This document shows positions 1-8,565 of a DNA stretch of 64,000 nucleotides, piece after piece; position 1 is the first letter of the stretch; each line of letters starts with the position of its first letter. The notes beneath the pieces were generated by a model. The model saw nothing but the letters and a program-made list of their open reading frames with translations. It was not told the DNA's origin and did not search any database. The stretch is from Priestia abyssalis (GTDB lineage: Bacteria; Bacillota; Bacilli; Bacillales; Bacillaceae_H), in contig NZ_KV917369.1 of the NCBI RefSeq assembly GCF_002019595.1, positions 2,680,614 to 2,744,613 of the forward strand. Reading direction: 5' to 3'. A program made the position numbers and the translations under genes.

Positions 1-383
<383 letters not shown>

Positions 384-501
384 AGCCCTTCAATCCACCT
401 TTTACATATACTTGCTAATATTTTTATTATGTCAAAATCTCCACAGGTACTCAATTTTCCCTTTAAAAATTCCTTGTTCCTTAGTACCGTAAGATATTAC
501 A

Positions 502-534
502 CAAAAAACTCCTCTTTTTACCGATCAAGAGGAA
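502..534 (-). terminator. Rho-independent terminator
   Basis: On the minus strand CCTCTT (527-532) can pair with AAGAGG (511-516) and is followed by six T (complement of 503-508). It lies downstream of the minus-strand GNAT gene. Confidence 0.55.
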
Positions 535-553
535 TTAATATAAGTCAGGATTA

Positions 554-700
554 TCAGTAATTGAAGATTAGTCTCCTGCAAATATGCACTTGAAACACTC
601 TATTATCGCTTAAAGTAACAATTAAATGATCCAGTTCTTGTTTGTAAGGACCATTCAGAACAAATTTCATATTTTCTAAATCAGAAACTAATCCTTTTTA
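554..700 (-). other. Probable remnant of a small gene
   Basis: An open minus-strand frame ends at TGA 554-556 and reads LENMKFVLNGPYKQELDHLI followed by VTLSDNRVFQVH. It looks like real protein but has no convincing start or ribosome binding site and no family I recognise. Possibly a gene end left by rearrangement. Apart from this and the hairpin at 502-534, nothing else is visible in 384-703. Confidence 0.3.
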
Positions 701-703
701 AAC

Positions 704-1156
704 CTACAAATCTTGAGATAATCGAATCATATCCCTGCACTGTATACCGTTTTCGAAAATCTCTTCTGGATAGTGCCTAATGAAAAAATCTATATCAACA
801 CCAGTAATTCTAAAGCCACATTTTTGGTAAAGGGCTAATTGTCCAATGCTTGAATTTCCAGTTCCTACTTCTATGGTTCTATATCTTCTTAACTTAGCTA
901 CTTCAATTGCATTCATTATTAGTTGTTTCCCAAAACCTTTGCCGTTCTGGGCTTCTATAACTGCAATATTCACCAATTCCACTGTTTCAGGCCTTGTCGG
1001 CAGTAGTACATAAACCCCAATGATTTGACCATCATTTTCAGCTACAAAACATTCTCCCCTTTGCACATATTCCTCAACGAGGATCCTAGAAGGGTCAGCT
1101 AACAACAACAAATCGATTGGAGGCTCTTCACCTATGTTTAGTTTACGAATAACCAT
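704..1156 (-). CDS. GNAT-family N-acetyltransferase
   Basis: A 150-residue protein of normal GNAT length. The acetyl-CoA binding signature is visible as NGKGFGKQLIMNAIEVAK (about residues 70-88), after strands carrying ENDGQIIGVYVL. GNAT enzymes move an acetyl group from acetyl-CoA to an amine; the substrate cannot be told from sequence. The start at 1156 follows AGGGAGAGTAAT, a good ribosome binding site. The gene starts just beside a degenerate ICR half-site (1192-1227) and probably ends at the hairpin 502-534. Confidence 0.85.
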   Translation of the reverse strand: MVIRKLNIGEEPPIDLLLLADPSRILVEEYVQRGECFVAENDGQIIGVYVLLPTRPETVELVNIAVIEAQNGKGFGKQLIMNAIEVAKLRRYRTIEVGTGNSSIGQLALYQKCGFRITGVDIDFFIRHYPEEIFENGIQCRDMIRLSQDL

Positions 1157-1191
1157 ATTACTCTCCCTTACATAACTTTATTTTACCATTT

Positions 1192-1227
1192 CTTGTTCAA
1201 CTAATGCTGCCCGGATAGCTGAATAAG
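1192..1227. repeat. ICR half-site A (degenerate)
   Basis: CTTGTTCAACTAATGCTGCC followed by GGATAGCTGAATAAG. First copy of the intergenic repeat in the window; no hairpin or half-site B beside it. Confidence 0.6.
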
Positions 1228-1494
1228 ATTCGCTACTATCACCGTTCTCCTGAAATATGAAAACTTCCCCTTTCTGTAGAAAGACTAACTTCTTCCTTGC
1301 CTTTTTTATTATTTTAGGCGAGAAGACTCCCACTTCCATTTTGTGCAGGACGCAGCCCAAAAATAAGTGGGAGATGAATCGCCTTTTTGCGCAGAGAAAC
1401 ACTGCTCTTATGGTATAATATTCCTGTACAGGTTGTTCTTTGAAAATTGAAGATATAAGGTTGTGACAGGAAAAACGTCTGTCATGTAAAATCT
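1228..1494. other. No gene recognised
   Basis: A 106-codon open frame (1178-1498, minus) covers this stretch but runs through the ICR half-site, has no family resemblance and no clear ribosome binding site, so it is not called. The last codons before the ICR could be decayed coding sequence. Confidence 0.4.
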
Positions 1495-2718
1495 TCAATT
1501 TAGAGTAAAAAAGATTGGAGCGTCATCAACATTCTTAAGCCATATCTGCTCTTTACCATTTAATCCTTCCTTTATCCAGACATCCCCTTTATATTCCTTA
1601 TCCTTCTTTCGATACCAAGTAAGATAAGTTCCGACTACTTGAGGATTTTCATCAAGTTCATTCTTTTTGGGGAATGAGATTTGTTTTTGTTCCTCTGTCT
1701 TTATATTGATAGCATAAAGTGCTGTAAACATCGTTGGAACAGGGCCTTCCTTCCACTCCTTGTTTTCTTTCGCACGAGCCACAATCACTTTGTCTGGCGA
1801 GAACCATTCCAAATCAAGGTCTACAAAACCTTCAGGTGTATATTCCTTTTGTTGCTTAACGATTGGAATGTCGGCAATCGTGGTTTTCTTGTTTTCAACG
1901 AAAAATCTTCCTTCTCCCGAAATATAGGCTAGTTGATTAGCTGAAGGAGCCCACTTCATCCAATCTTTATACCACAGCATTTTTCCTACCGCTTGGAATT
2001 GTTCTCCTTGTGATGATAAGACACATAATGTGTTACTATCGTTTGACCAGGAAGCTGTAGGAGCGGCTAGAAAACTAACCCATTTTCCATCAGCGCTCCA
2101 CTTAAAATCATCAGCAGAAATTGCAAACAAATCAGGTTCTTTTGTTTGAATAGTATAAAAAAGCTTCATTTTATCCGCAGCAAGATTTGCATCTACAGGA
2201 ATTTTGTAAAGAGGCACTGGTCCCCATCCAGTAGGAAGTAAGCAAGAATGTGAGGAGACAATAAATTCTTTCCCATTCGGAAACCATTCAAAATCCCCAG
2301 CACCGAGAGCGACGTTCTCAAATCCCTGCGGGCGACCATTCTTTGTTTTCGTAACATTCAATATGCCTCGATCATTGTACGCCAATTGATTTTTGATCGG
2401 TGACCATTTAAAGTTAGATGTTTCGACCCTGACATAAGGCTGGTAGCTTTCTTTTTCTTTTGTATCGTAAATGAATAAATCCGATTTTTCACCCTTTTCA
2501 TCACCATCAATATAACCAATAAAACGACCGTCATATGACCATTTCTGAGAATACACATATCGATCCTTTGTGATTTGTATTTCTCGATCACCCTTTTTGA
2601 TCCATAGCTGATGGTCACGGATAAATGCAGCAGTGAGTGGGGCTTCCGCTCTGACCATCGTTGAGAAATGAAAACTGATTAAGATTAGAAATAATAAAAT
2701 CCGAAATCTCAAGAACAT
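1495..2718 (-). CDS. Secreted TolB-like beta-propeller protein
   Basis: 407 residues. The N-terminus is a signal peptide (hydrophobic run ILLFLILISFHFSTMV, then RAEA). Repeated blade motifs follow (KWSYDGRFIGYIDGD, KWSPIKNQLAYN, EWFPNGKEFIVSS, KWSADGKWVSFLA, KWAPSANQLAYIS), as in TolB/WD40-like propellers, normally scaffolds for protein or ligand binding at the cell surface. No enzyme motif seen. The GGAGGG lies directly against the ATG at 2718; a TTG two codons later (2712) is better spaced and may be the true start. Substrate or partner unknown. Confidence 0.75.
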   Translation of the reverse strand: MFLRFRILLFLILISFHFSTMVRAEAPLTAAFIRDHQLWIKKGDREIQITKDRYVYSQKWSYDGRFIGYIDGDEKGEKSDLFIYDTKEKESYQPYVRVETSNFKWSPIKNQLAYNDRGILNVTKTKNGRPQGFENVALGAGDFEWFPNGKEFIVSSHSCLLPTGWGPVPLYKIPVDANLAADKMKLFYTIQTKEPDLFAISADDFKWSADGKWVSFLAAPTASWSNDSNTLCVLSSQGEQFQAVGKMLWYKDWMKWAPSANQLAYISGEGRFFVENKKTTIADIPIVKQQKEYTPEGFVDLDLEWFSPDKVIVARAKENKEWKEGPVPTMFTALYAINIKTEEQKQISFPKKNELDENPQVVGTYLTWYRKKDKEYKGDVWIKEGLNGKEQIWLKNVDDAPIFFTLN

Positions 2719-2788
2719 CCCTCCTGCTTATAGGCTGTCCTGATATTTAATGAAGATTCTCATCCGGACACTCCTTTTAATTTACAAC

Positions 2789-2870
2789 CTTCTTCAGCTA
2801 TTCTGCCCCGTTTGTTCAATAAAAAAGGAGGTACCACTTATTAAAGTAGTGCCCCCATTAGTGAAACAAG
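2789..2870. repeat. ICR, full (A-hairpin-B)
   Basis: Half-site A 2789-2822, hairpin with arms ACCACTT/AAGTAGT around 2832-2850, half-site B ending GTGAAACAAG at 2870. Separates the propeller gene from the TagO/WecA-like gene. Confidence 0.8.
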
Positions 2871-2957
2871 CATGTAAGTCCTGAGATGAATTGTATGTAT
2901 TTCATATTGACTACTTATTATTCAATAAATAAGATGAAAATTTTATATTTTTACTGG

Positions 2958-3941
2958 TTAAATAGATAATTTTTGAAAAATTCGAGTGTACAGCAAGATC
3001 ACCGCCAAGATAAAAACAGTTCCCCACAGTGTAGAGATGGAGAAATTAAAAACTGCTAAGCTGAACAGAATGGTAATTGCATAATTGATCATTAGCGTTT
3101 GTTTATACGTAAAACCCATTTGAAGCAAACGATGATGTAAATGTAACGTATCAGGTGTTGATAGTGACTGCTTATTGACATAATGTCTAATAACAGTAAA
3201 AAGCGTATCAACGATTGGAATACCTAAAATAATAATTGGAATATCTGCAGTCATTCCCGTATTTTTAAAACCAGTTAGTGTAAGCACAGCAATCATAAAG
3301 CCTAATAATAAGACCCCAGTATCACCCATAAATATTTTAGGAGTGGAAAAGTTACAAATCAGAAATCCTAGTGTAGAGGCAAGGAGCAATACCCCTGTGA
3401 TGGCAACAAAGGAATTTCCCATTGTAAACGTCATAAGTGAAATAGTTGCCAAGACAATAGATGATACACCTGCTGCTAAGCCGTCTAATACATTAATCAG
3501 GCTAACTGTATTGGTGATACCAATAATCCATAATAGTGTGAATGGTATACTCAACAAACCAAATTCAATGGAATGACCTGGAGAGCTATCAATAAAGCTA
3601 ATCTGGATTCCACCCGCTATGACAATTACGAGAGCAGCAGCAACTTGTCCGACTAATTTCCACTTTACAGGTAACTGGAACTGTTCAACTAATACACCTG
3701 TGATTACAATAATCGTTGCTCCAACCATAATTGGTACTGTGTAATAAGAAGATGGACTTACAATAAACATACCTGCCATAAAACTTATAAAAATTGCTAA
3801 TCCGCCAAGACTTGGAATAATCGCTTGGTGAATTTTATAGTCCCTTTTATCAGTAGTCCCAATAACAATCGCAAACTTCCTTACTATAAAAGTAAGAAGA
3901 ATTGAACTGGCAAAGCAAATTACTAATGCCACATACAACAT
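2958..3941 (-). CDS. MraY/WecA/TagO-like phospho-N-acetylhexosamine transferase
   Basis: A polytopic membrane protein with about 10-11 hydrophobic segments. Family motifs are clear: an aspartate-containing stretch near ITGVLVEQF, NTVSLINVLDGLAAG (the NxxNxxDGxDGL-type loop), FLICNFSTPKIFMGDTG and the cytoplasmic HLHHRLL histidine loop. These enzymes load a sugar-1-phosphate from a UDP-sugar onto undecaprenyl phosphate, the first step of teichoic-acid or other wall polymer synthesis. The start was set at ATG 3941 because GGGGGACACCAA precedes it; the longer version to 3962 lacks such a site. Substrate assignment to GlcNAc (TagO) is likely but not proven. Confidence 0.88.
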   Translation of the reverse strand: MLYVALVICFASSILLTFIVRKFAIVIGTTDKRDYKIHQAIIPSLGGLAIFISFMAGMFIVSPSSYYTVPIMVGATIIVITGVLVEQFQLPVKWKLVGQVAAALVIVIAGGIQISFIDSSPGHSIEFGLLSIPFTLLWIIGITNTVSLINVLDGLAAGVSSIVLATISLMTFTMGNSFVAITGVLLLASTLGFLICNFSTPKIFMGDTGVLLLGFMIAVLTLTGFKNTGMTADIPIIILGIPIVDTLFTVIRHYVNKQSLSTPDTLHLHHRLLQMGFTYKQTLMINYAITILFSLAVFNFSISTLWGTVFILAVILLYTRIFQKLSI

Positions 3942-4046
3942 TTGGTGTCCCCCTATTTTCATAACACTTTCTTTAACTGTTTTAAACCTGATTTACATCC
4001 CTCACCCAAAATCAACACCTATATTTTACCATAAAATCCCCGAAAG

Positions 4047-4079
4047 CTCTTCAACTAATCTACCCCGTTAGTCTAGAAC
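4047..4079. repeat. ICR half-site A
   Basis: CTCTTCAACTAATCTACCCC plus GTTAGTCTAGAAC. The usual hairpin is replaced by a different stem at 4107-4130. Confidence 0.6.
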
Positions 4080-4106
4080 ACTTAATAAACATATCAAAAA
4101 TGAAAA

Positions 4107-4130
4107 GAGCAGGACATCATTCTCCTGCTC
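4107..4130 (-). terminator. Terminator-like hairpin
   Basis: GAGCAGGA (4107-4114) pairs perfectly with TCCTGCTC (4123-4130). On the minus strand it is followed by TTTTCA. It lies after the broken nuclease gene 4140-4751. Confidence 0.55.
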
Positions 4131-4139
4131 TACACGTAC

Positions 4140-4751
4140 CTATTCCTTCACTGTATCATAAGAAGCTACGATTAAAGGTGAAAATTTATAAAGCTCCTCA
4201 GGCTTATCTATATACACCCGACTTGGCCCTTCTTTCTTAGTTGGTTCTTCGACTATGCTGCTTAGCATTAACTGATTACATATGCTAGGATCAATCCTTA
4301 AATTAATATGCTGTTTTCTTGAGTTATAGTTGATCCGGATAAACCATTTCGTTACAACACGATTCATAATCCCAAAATAACGACCTGTATCCTTATATTT
4401 TACCTCTGAAACATCTCGGTTTTCTTTAGCTAAATATCTCTAATGATTTCAAAGGACCTTAGCTCTTCCTCTGTCGTAATAATGTTAGTTTCTTTTTCTT
4501 CGGCATCATCTTGATCCTCCACGCTATCTTCTAATGGGAATAACGTTTAAGGACGGCATTTCCTCATCCAGAACTGCGTCCTCTCCCTTAGAAAGCCCCT
4601 CTGAAATAATACTCAGCATAGTTTGATTAATGGTTTTTTTAACGATTGGACGGAAACGATCTAACACGTTATTCGTAATCCTTGTGTTCGTAAAGTCTTT
4701 AATCAAAAACTTTAAGAATTCATCAGATGGGTTACGAAATAGTTCCTTCAA
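4140..4751 (-). pseudogene. C-terminal remnant of a restriction-endonuclease-like protein
   Basis: Two frames together give one continuous protein: LFRNPSDEFLKFLIKDF..., a shift near 4530 (VIPIRR stop, continuing LEDSVEDQDDAEEKETN), TTEEELRSFEIIRDI, a second break near 4440, and KENRDVSEVKYKDTGRYFGI...WFIRINYNSRKQHI. This resembles the C-terminal part of predicted type I/IV restriction endonucleases (COG4748-like); no nuclease active site is present. The N-terminus is missing. It is flanked by ICR pieces, suggesting gene loss inside the array. Confidence 0.55.
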
Positions 4752-4769
4752 TGTTTAATTGATGTATCC

Positions 4770-4803
4770 CTTATTAAACTAACGCCTCCGTTAGTTTAAC
4801 AAG
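4770..4803. repeat. ICR single hybrid site (A arm + B arm)
   Basis: CTTATTAAACTAACG and CGTTAGTTTAACAAG face each other across CCTC. The arms are inverted copies matching at 14 of 15 positions. The left arm is of the A type, the right arm of the B type; no hairpin is present. Confidence 0.7.
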
Positions 4804-4943
4804 AAAAAACGGCTGCCGATAAGACAACCATATCTTGAACCAACATATAGTGAGTAAAACTACTTCAGCTGGGTAGTATATGTTTAGGATGGTGTGCTTT
4901 CATCATTAGCATATTCCCCATTAATAAACAAGGAAGTGAATAG

Positions 4944-5243
4944 ATGAATCAGAGTAACGAACGCAATAACTTTGGTGGAAATGTAGAAGCAAGTGGCAAC
5001 AATCAAGTTGGTAGTAATGCTAATCAAGGTGCGAGTGACTTTGGTGAAGCAGCAGCAGCAGGAACTCTTAATGGAGCCGTTACGGGTGCTATGATAGGTG
5101 CTCAATTTGGACTAATTGGTACTGTAATAGGCGGTGTTTCAGGCGGTGCTATTGGTAACAAGATTGTAGAGGGGGCTGAAGTCGATGACAAAACAGCTTC
5201 CAAAAATCATGATGAGAGCAATAATAACTCTATAAATAAGTAG
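4944..5243 (+). CDS. Small glycine-zipper protein
   Basis: 99 residues, one of the few + strand genes. The start follows AAGGAAGTGAATAG. Residues 1-35 are polar and Asn/Gly-rich; residues about 37-72 form a small-residue hydrophobic helix pair (GTLNGAVTGAMIGAQFGL, TVIGGVSGGAIGNKIV) with GxxxG spacing; the tail is charged. Glycine-zipper segments occur in membrane-inserting bacteriocins and outer-layer lipoproteins. There is no double-glycine leader cleavage site or immunity partner that can be named, so a bacteriocin role is only a possibility. It ends before a terminator at 5286-5314. Confidence 0.65.
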   Translation: MNQSNERNNFGGNVEASGNNQVGSNANQGASDFGEAAAAGTLNGAVTGAMIGAQFGLIGTVIGGVSGGAIGNKIVEGAEVDDKTASKNHDESNNNSINK

Positions 5244-5285
5244 CAGGCACTTTACAAAAATGTATTTGTGTTAATCTCATCAAAA

Positions 5286-5314
5286 AAGGACCGTCAAAAA
5301 GACAGTCTTTTTTT
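5286..5314 (+). terminator. Rho-independent terminator
   Basis: AAGGACCGTC and GACAGTCTT pair with one mismatch, followed by seven T. It sits 43 bases after the glycine-zipper gene. Confidence 0.65.
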
Positions 5315-5389
5315 CACTAAAGCACCCGATAGTTTAAGGAGAAATATTTAAAGTTGGAGATCTAAATCATTTAAAGTCCCATTCAATAT

Positions 5390-5827
5390 TTATCTGATTT
5401 TCTCCGCCAACTCTAAAATAATTCCCTCTGGACCACGAACGTAGCATAACTTATAACTTTCTTCATATTGCTGTATCTCACTAAAGATTTCCATGCCCTT
5501 CTCTTTCAATTTTGCAACAATAGCTTCAATATCTTCAACAGCAAAGCAAATATGTCGGATACCCAGCGTATTTGCAAAAGGTTGCTGAATATCTTTTTCA
5601 TCTGAGGGCGTATAAAATTTGACTAGCTCTATCCATGCCTGACCATCTGGCATCCCCAATCCTACACATGCCGTTTTAACATCATTAAGCCCAACTATTC
5701 TGTCCAACTGTTCTCCATCCAATTCCCATTCCGCTTGCACTTCAAGTCCTAAATCAAGAAAAAACGCTTTAGCCTCTGAAAGATCATTTACGTTTATACT
5801 CACATGATCTATTCTATTGATCTTCAT
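5390..5827 (-). CDS. VOC (glyoxalase/bleomycin-resistance) superfamily protein
   Basis: 145 residues with two beta-alpha-beta-beta-beta modules: INRIDHVSINVNDLSEAKAF at the N-terminus and GIRHICFAVEDIEAIVAKL from about residue 90. Metal ligand candidates are His at the first strand (DHVS), His in RHICF and Glu in IILELAEK. VOC proteins isomerise, cleave or sequester small metabolites; methylmalonyl-CoA epimerase-like and glyoxalase-like members share this layout. Start supported by AGGAGGTATGAGAT. It is followed on the 5' side by an ICR at 5919. Confidence 0.85.
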   Translation of the reverse strand: MKINRIDHVSINVNDLSEAKAFFLDLGLEVQAEWELDGEQLDRIVGLNDVKTACVGLGMPDGQAWIELVKFYTPSDEKDIQQPFANTLGIRHICFAVEDIEAIVAKLKEKGMEIFSEIQQYEESYKLCYVRGPEGIILELAEKIR

Positions 5828-5918
5828 ATCTCATACCTCCTATGTTCCTGTTATTTTCAATACCTGTATTCGTGTAAGGTTTGTTTGAAATTCTAATTCG
5901 CTTAAAACAGAAAATATC

Positions 5919-6008
5919 CTTGTTCAACTAACCTGCCCCGTTGAATAAGAAAAAGAGGTAGCGCAGCTACCTCTTTTGTTAAACTCAAGTCCCCGTTAGC
6001 TTAATAAG
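5919..6008. repeat. ICR, full
   Basis: Half-site A at 5919-5948 (CTTGTTCAACTAACCTGCCC, right arm shortened), hairpin AGAGGTAGC/GCTACCTCT (5954-5974, nine perfect pairs), half-site B to 6008. Confidence 0.85.
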
Positions 6009-6131
6009 GGTTACCATAGAAATCGTTAGAGAAAGTTATTCCTTTTTTAGCGTTTCTTTTTATACGTTTCCCGAACCAATGATGTTTCAATCGACGCCTT
6101 GCCAAATTAACCCACCAATAAGGTTTCAATC
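6009..6131. other. Gene-free stretch between two ICRs
   Basis: No open frame with a ribosome binding site is seen. The unit between the two ICRs seems to have decayed or been lost. Confidence 0.4.
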
Positions 6132-6214
6132 CTTGTTCAACTACCCCATTTGTTCAATAAGAAAAGAGGTGCCGCAGCTACCTCCCTTGTCCAACTCAAG
6201 CCCCCGTTCAAGAA
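6132..6214. repeat. ICR, full
   Basis: Half-site A with a deleted core (CTTGTTCAACTACCCCATTT), hairpin GAGGTGCCGCAGCTACCTC, half-site B ending CCCCCGTTCAAGAAC. The stop codon of the next gene lies in half-site B. Confidence 0.8.
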
Positions 6215-6486
6215 CTACTATGTTTTTTCTTTCTTCCCCACCAACTTGTAAGAAAATAAGCTATTAATATAGAAAGAGAGAAGGCGATGAACATTCTAAA
6301 AAATGATATTCCTAAAGCCGAATCACTTGGTCTTCCTAGATCAAGAGTGAAAAGCGACCACCACTCACCTTCTGTGCCTTGGTTGAGCGACAATAGTAAC
6401 CATAAACCGAACAAGAAAAAAGTCCATAAACTGCCGATTATAAAGTCAGCAATTTTTTCACTCAAACTCCTCAACCCCTCTCCCAC
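6208..6486 (-). CDS. Small membrane protein, two transmembrane segments
   Basis: Up to 92 residues, with hydrophobic segments IIGSLWTFFLFGLWLLLSL and MFIAFSLSILIAYFLTSWW, a short polar loop and a basic tail (GRKKKH). The family is not recognised. It is a complete unit between ICRs at 6132 and 6573. The start is uncertain: the GTG at 6486 has no ideal ribosome binding site, and TTG codons a few residues later are alternatives. The stop is inside ICR half-site B. Confidence 0.55.
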   Translation of the reverse strand: MGEGLRSLSEKIADFIIGSLWTFFLFGLWLLLSLNQGTEGEWWSLFTLDLGRPSDSALGISFFRMFIAFSLSILIAYFLTSWWGRKKKHSSS

Positions 6487-6572
6487 ATTATGTAAGTAAT
6501 TTTAATGGTTCATATAAAAAATCACCAATATTTTTTATTTCAAATAAATAAAATGGAAATTTCCTAACAAAT

Positions 6573-6663
6573 CTTCTTGAACCAACCCCCGTTAGTCGAA
6601 TAAGAAAAGAGAGGCCTCAGCAACTCCCATTCTTTAACTCTTGCCACCCGTTAGTGAAACAAG
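6573..6663. repeat. ICR, full
   Basis: CTTCTTGAACCAACCCCCGT half-site, hairpin GGGAGTTGCTGAGG on the minus strand, half-site B ending GTGAAACAAG. Near-identical to 50403-50497, so it marks the left end of a duplicated block. Confidence 0.8.
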
Positions 6664-6671
6664 AAAAGTTA

Positions 6672-6928
6672 TTATTGTTTCTCTTCATCGCATAGCTCTT
6701 GTGCAATCTGCTTTATACGCTCTACTATCACACCTTCTCTTTGTTCTATAGCTAAGAGATGATCAGTTGGTTCTAACTAAATTCTTCATTCATCTCTATT
6801 CGGCTTTCTTGCTCTTCTGACGGTATGTCGTAACAATAATCAGGAACAGGACTTCCATAACTCATTGGAAGTTCATTGTGATACTTTCCACAACATCTAC
6901 ATAAATAACCTTCTTGATAATTACTCAT
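6672..6928 (-). pseudogene. DUF2199 gene copy with internal deletion
   Basis: Matches the intact DUF2199 gene at 50506-51030 at both ends but lacks about 265 bp in the middle (junction near 6778-6782, AACTA joined to AATTCTTC), which removes most of the protein and breaks the frame. An IS3 element has also inserted six bases upstream of its ATG, separating it from its ribosome binding site. Confidence 0.85.
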
Positions 6929-7011
6929 TATATATGGATAGGCTACACTGAGTTGGACAGAAAAGATAAGGTCAAGTAGAATACAGGAAATACTACAGGG
7001 GAGAATCTACT

Positions 7012-7296
7012 ATGACGAAAAAAGCTCGACGAACATTTACAGCTGAATTTAAGGAACAAATCGTGCAGCTCTATCTTAATGGAAAACCAAGAAAGGACAT
7101 CATCCGGGAGTATGATTTGACACCCTCGTCATTGGACAAGTGGGTGAATCAAAGCCAGACATCTGGATCGTTCAAAGAAAAAGAGAACCTATCCCCTGAG
7201 CAACAGGAATTGAACCGACTTCGCAAAGAAATTAAGCAGCTTCAAATGGAGAACGATATTTTAAAGCAAGCCGCGCTGATACTAGGACGAAAGTAA
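7012..7296 (+). CDS. IS3 transposase OrfA (copy 1)
   Basis: 94 residues. Helix-turn-helix of the IS3 OrfA type (RRTFTAEFKEQIVQLYLNG... TPSSLDKWVNQ), then a leucine-zipper-like coiled coil LNRLRKEIKQLQMENDILK. It binds the IS ends. The stop overlaps the region where ribosomes must shift -1 to enter orfB. Confidence 0.95.
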   Translation: MTKKARRTFTAEFKEQIVQLYLNGKPRKDIIREYDLTPSSLDKWVNQSQTSGSFKEKENLSPEQQELNRLRKEIKQLQMENDILKQAALILGRK

Positions 7297-7298
7297 AT

Positions 7299-8132
7299 GT
7301 GATCAGGAACAATCAACATAAATACTCGATATCAGCAATGTGCAAAGTCCTACAACTGCCTAGAAGCACCTACTATTATGAATCTAGGGAAAGAGCAGCC
7401 GTAGATGACGTGACCTCAGATGTCATTGATATTTTCCAAGCGAGTCGTCAAAATTATGGAACACGCAAAATCAAAGTTGAATTAAAAAAGCGTGGGCGCA
7501 TCGTTTCTAGACGAAGAATTGGACGCATTATGCAAGAACAGGGCCTTGTTTCTACTTACACCATAGCTCAATTTAAACCACATGCGAAATCCTGTAACGA
7601 ATCCGAACAGAAGAACGAACTAAACCGCGAGTTCAACCAAGAAGAAGAGATGACAGCGCTCGTAAGTGATTTAACGTACGTAAGAGTCAAACAAAAATGG
7701 CATTACGTATGTGTATTTGTCGATCTCTTTAATCGGGAAATCGTGGGTTACAGCGCAGGTCCGAACAAAGATGCGTTACTCGTCTATCGTGCCTTCGCCT
7801 CCATCAAGGGTGATCTCCGTAACATTCAGCTTTTCCATACGGATCGTGGGAATGAGTTTAAAAATAAGCTAATGGACGATGCGTTAGAGACGTTTAACAT
7901 TCAACGATCATTAAGCATGAAGGGCTGCCCCTATGACAACGCTGTGGCTGAAGCAACGTTTAAAATCATCAAAACAGAGTTTGTGAAAGGTCAACATTTT
8001 GAGAGTTTAGAAGAATTAACAAGAGAACTACATGACTATGTCCACTGGTTTAATCACATCCGAATTCATGGGACACTTGGTTATGTAAGTCCAATTAATT
8101 ATAAACTTGAACACCTTAAAAAATCTGTCTAG
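7299..8132 (+). CDS. IS3 transposase OrfB (copy 1)
   Basis: 277 residues, in the -1 frame relative to OrfA. DDE catalytic residues are visible: Asp in LVSDLTYVRV, Asp in LFHTDRGNEF and Glu in NAVAEATFKIIKTEF. The HTH_21 region YYYESRERAA and IS3-type RQNYGTRKIKVEL lie at the N-terminus. Probably made as an OrfAB fusion by frameshifting; the GTG at 7299 is the only early start. Confidence 0.93.
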   Translation: MIRNNQHKYSISAMCKVLQLPRSTYYYESRERAAVDDVTSDVIDIFQASRQNYGTRKIKVELKKRGRIVSRRRIGRIMQEQGLVSTYTIAQFKPHAKSCNESEQKNELNREFNQEEEMTALVSDLTYVRVKQKWHYVCVFVDLFNREIVGYSAGPNKDALLVYRAFASIKGDLRNIQLFHTDRGNEFKNKLMDDALETFNIQRSLSMKGCPYDNAVAEATFKIIKTEFVKGQHFESLEELTRELHDYVHWFNHIRIHGTLGYVSPINYKLEHLKKSV

Positions 8133-8223
8133 TTTAGTGTTGACATACCAATAATCCTCCACGAGAGAAACAGTTTTTTTCTCAATATTAGCCCCAAAAC
8201 ACAATAAAGAGTCAATAAATTTT

Positions 8224-8258
8224 TCTTCTTCTACTAACCTGCCCCGCCAGTTCAACAA
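8224..8258. repeat. ICR half-site A only
   Basis: CTTCTTCTACTAACCTGCCC then CGCCAGTTCAACAAC. Matches 51109-51142; no hairpin, and the next gene's stop overlaps it. Confidence 0.7.
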
Positions 8259-8565
8259 CTATTTTTTATTACTAATAGTGTCTTCTCATATATTTGGATG
8301 TCATTGATGTTAATATTATTAAGATTTATGGTCTGGTCTAATTCTACATCTCTATCTTCTTCCTCATCACCAGCCCAACAAATGTACAATTCACAATAAT
8401 CGTCTTTTTTTAGATAACTATCTAAAAGTCTACATAGCGCAAAAAAGCTCTCTTGTGCTTCCATATTACTTCTTGGGTGCCGCATTTTATAATCATCGTT
8501 AAACTTTATCCCTATATGTCCATCAGTGAGGATTTCGTAAACTTGTGTAGTTGAAAGGTGTTTTT
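8252..8565 (-). pseudogene. 3' part of family-A cassette gene, out of frame with its 5' part
   Basis: Encodes MKKHLSTTQVYEILTDGHIG to ...NDIQIYEKTLLVIKNSC, equal to residues about 40 to the end of the intact protein at 51142-51567. A run of five T in the intact copy is four T here (near 8571-8574), so the frame is lost after NDEIKQ. The upstream 5' part is fused to another gene (8566-9000). Confidence 0.85.

Larger units (their letters stand above)
6935..8150 (+). mobile_element. IS3-family insertion sequence, copy 1
   Basis: 1216 bp with terminal inverted repeats TGGATAGGCTACACT and TGGTATGTCAACACT, flanked by a 3-bp duplication ATA. The uninterrupted site is visible at 51028-51045. Other copies: 43486-44701, 48446-49661 and 63685 onward. 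Copy 1 differs from the others at 8053 (T for C), so transposition was recent. Confidence 0.95.

Noticed and set aside
1178..1498. 106-codon minus-strand ORF
   Set aside because: It runs through an ICR half-site, has no family resemblance and no ribosome binding site.
4884..5105. Minus-strand ORF opposite the glycine-zipper gene
   Set aside because: It is antisense to a + strand gene with better start and composition.
8028..8258. 76-codon minus ORF across the IS3 end
   Set aside because: It fuses the unused upstream frame of the DUF2199 region to IS sequence; not a gene.
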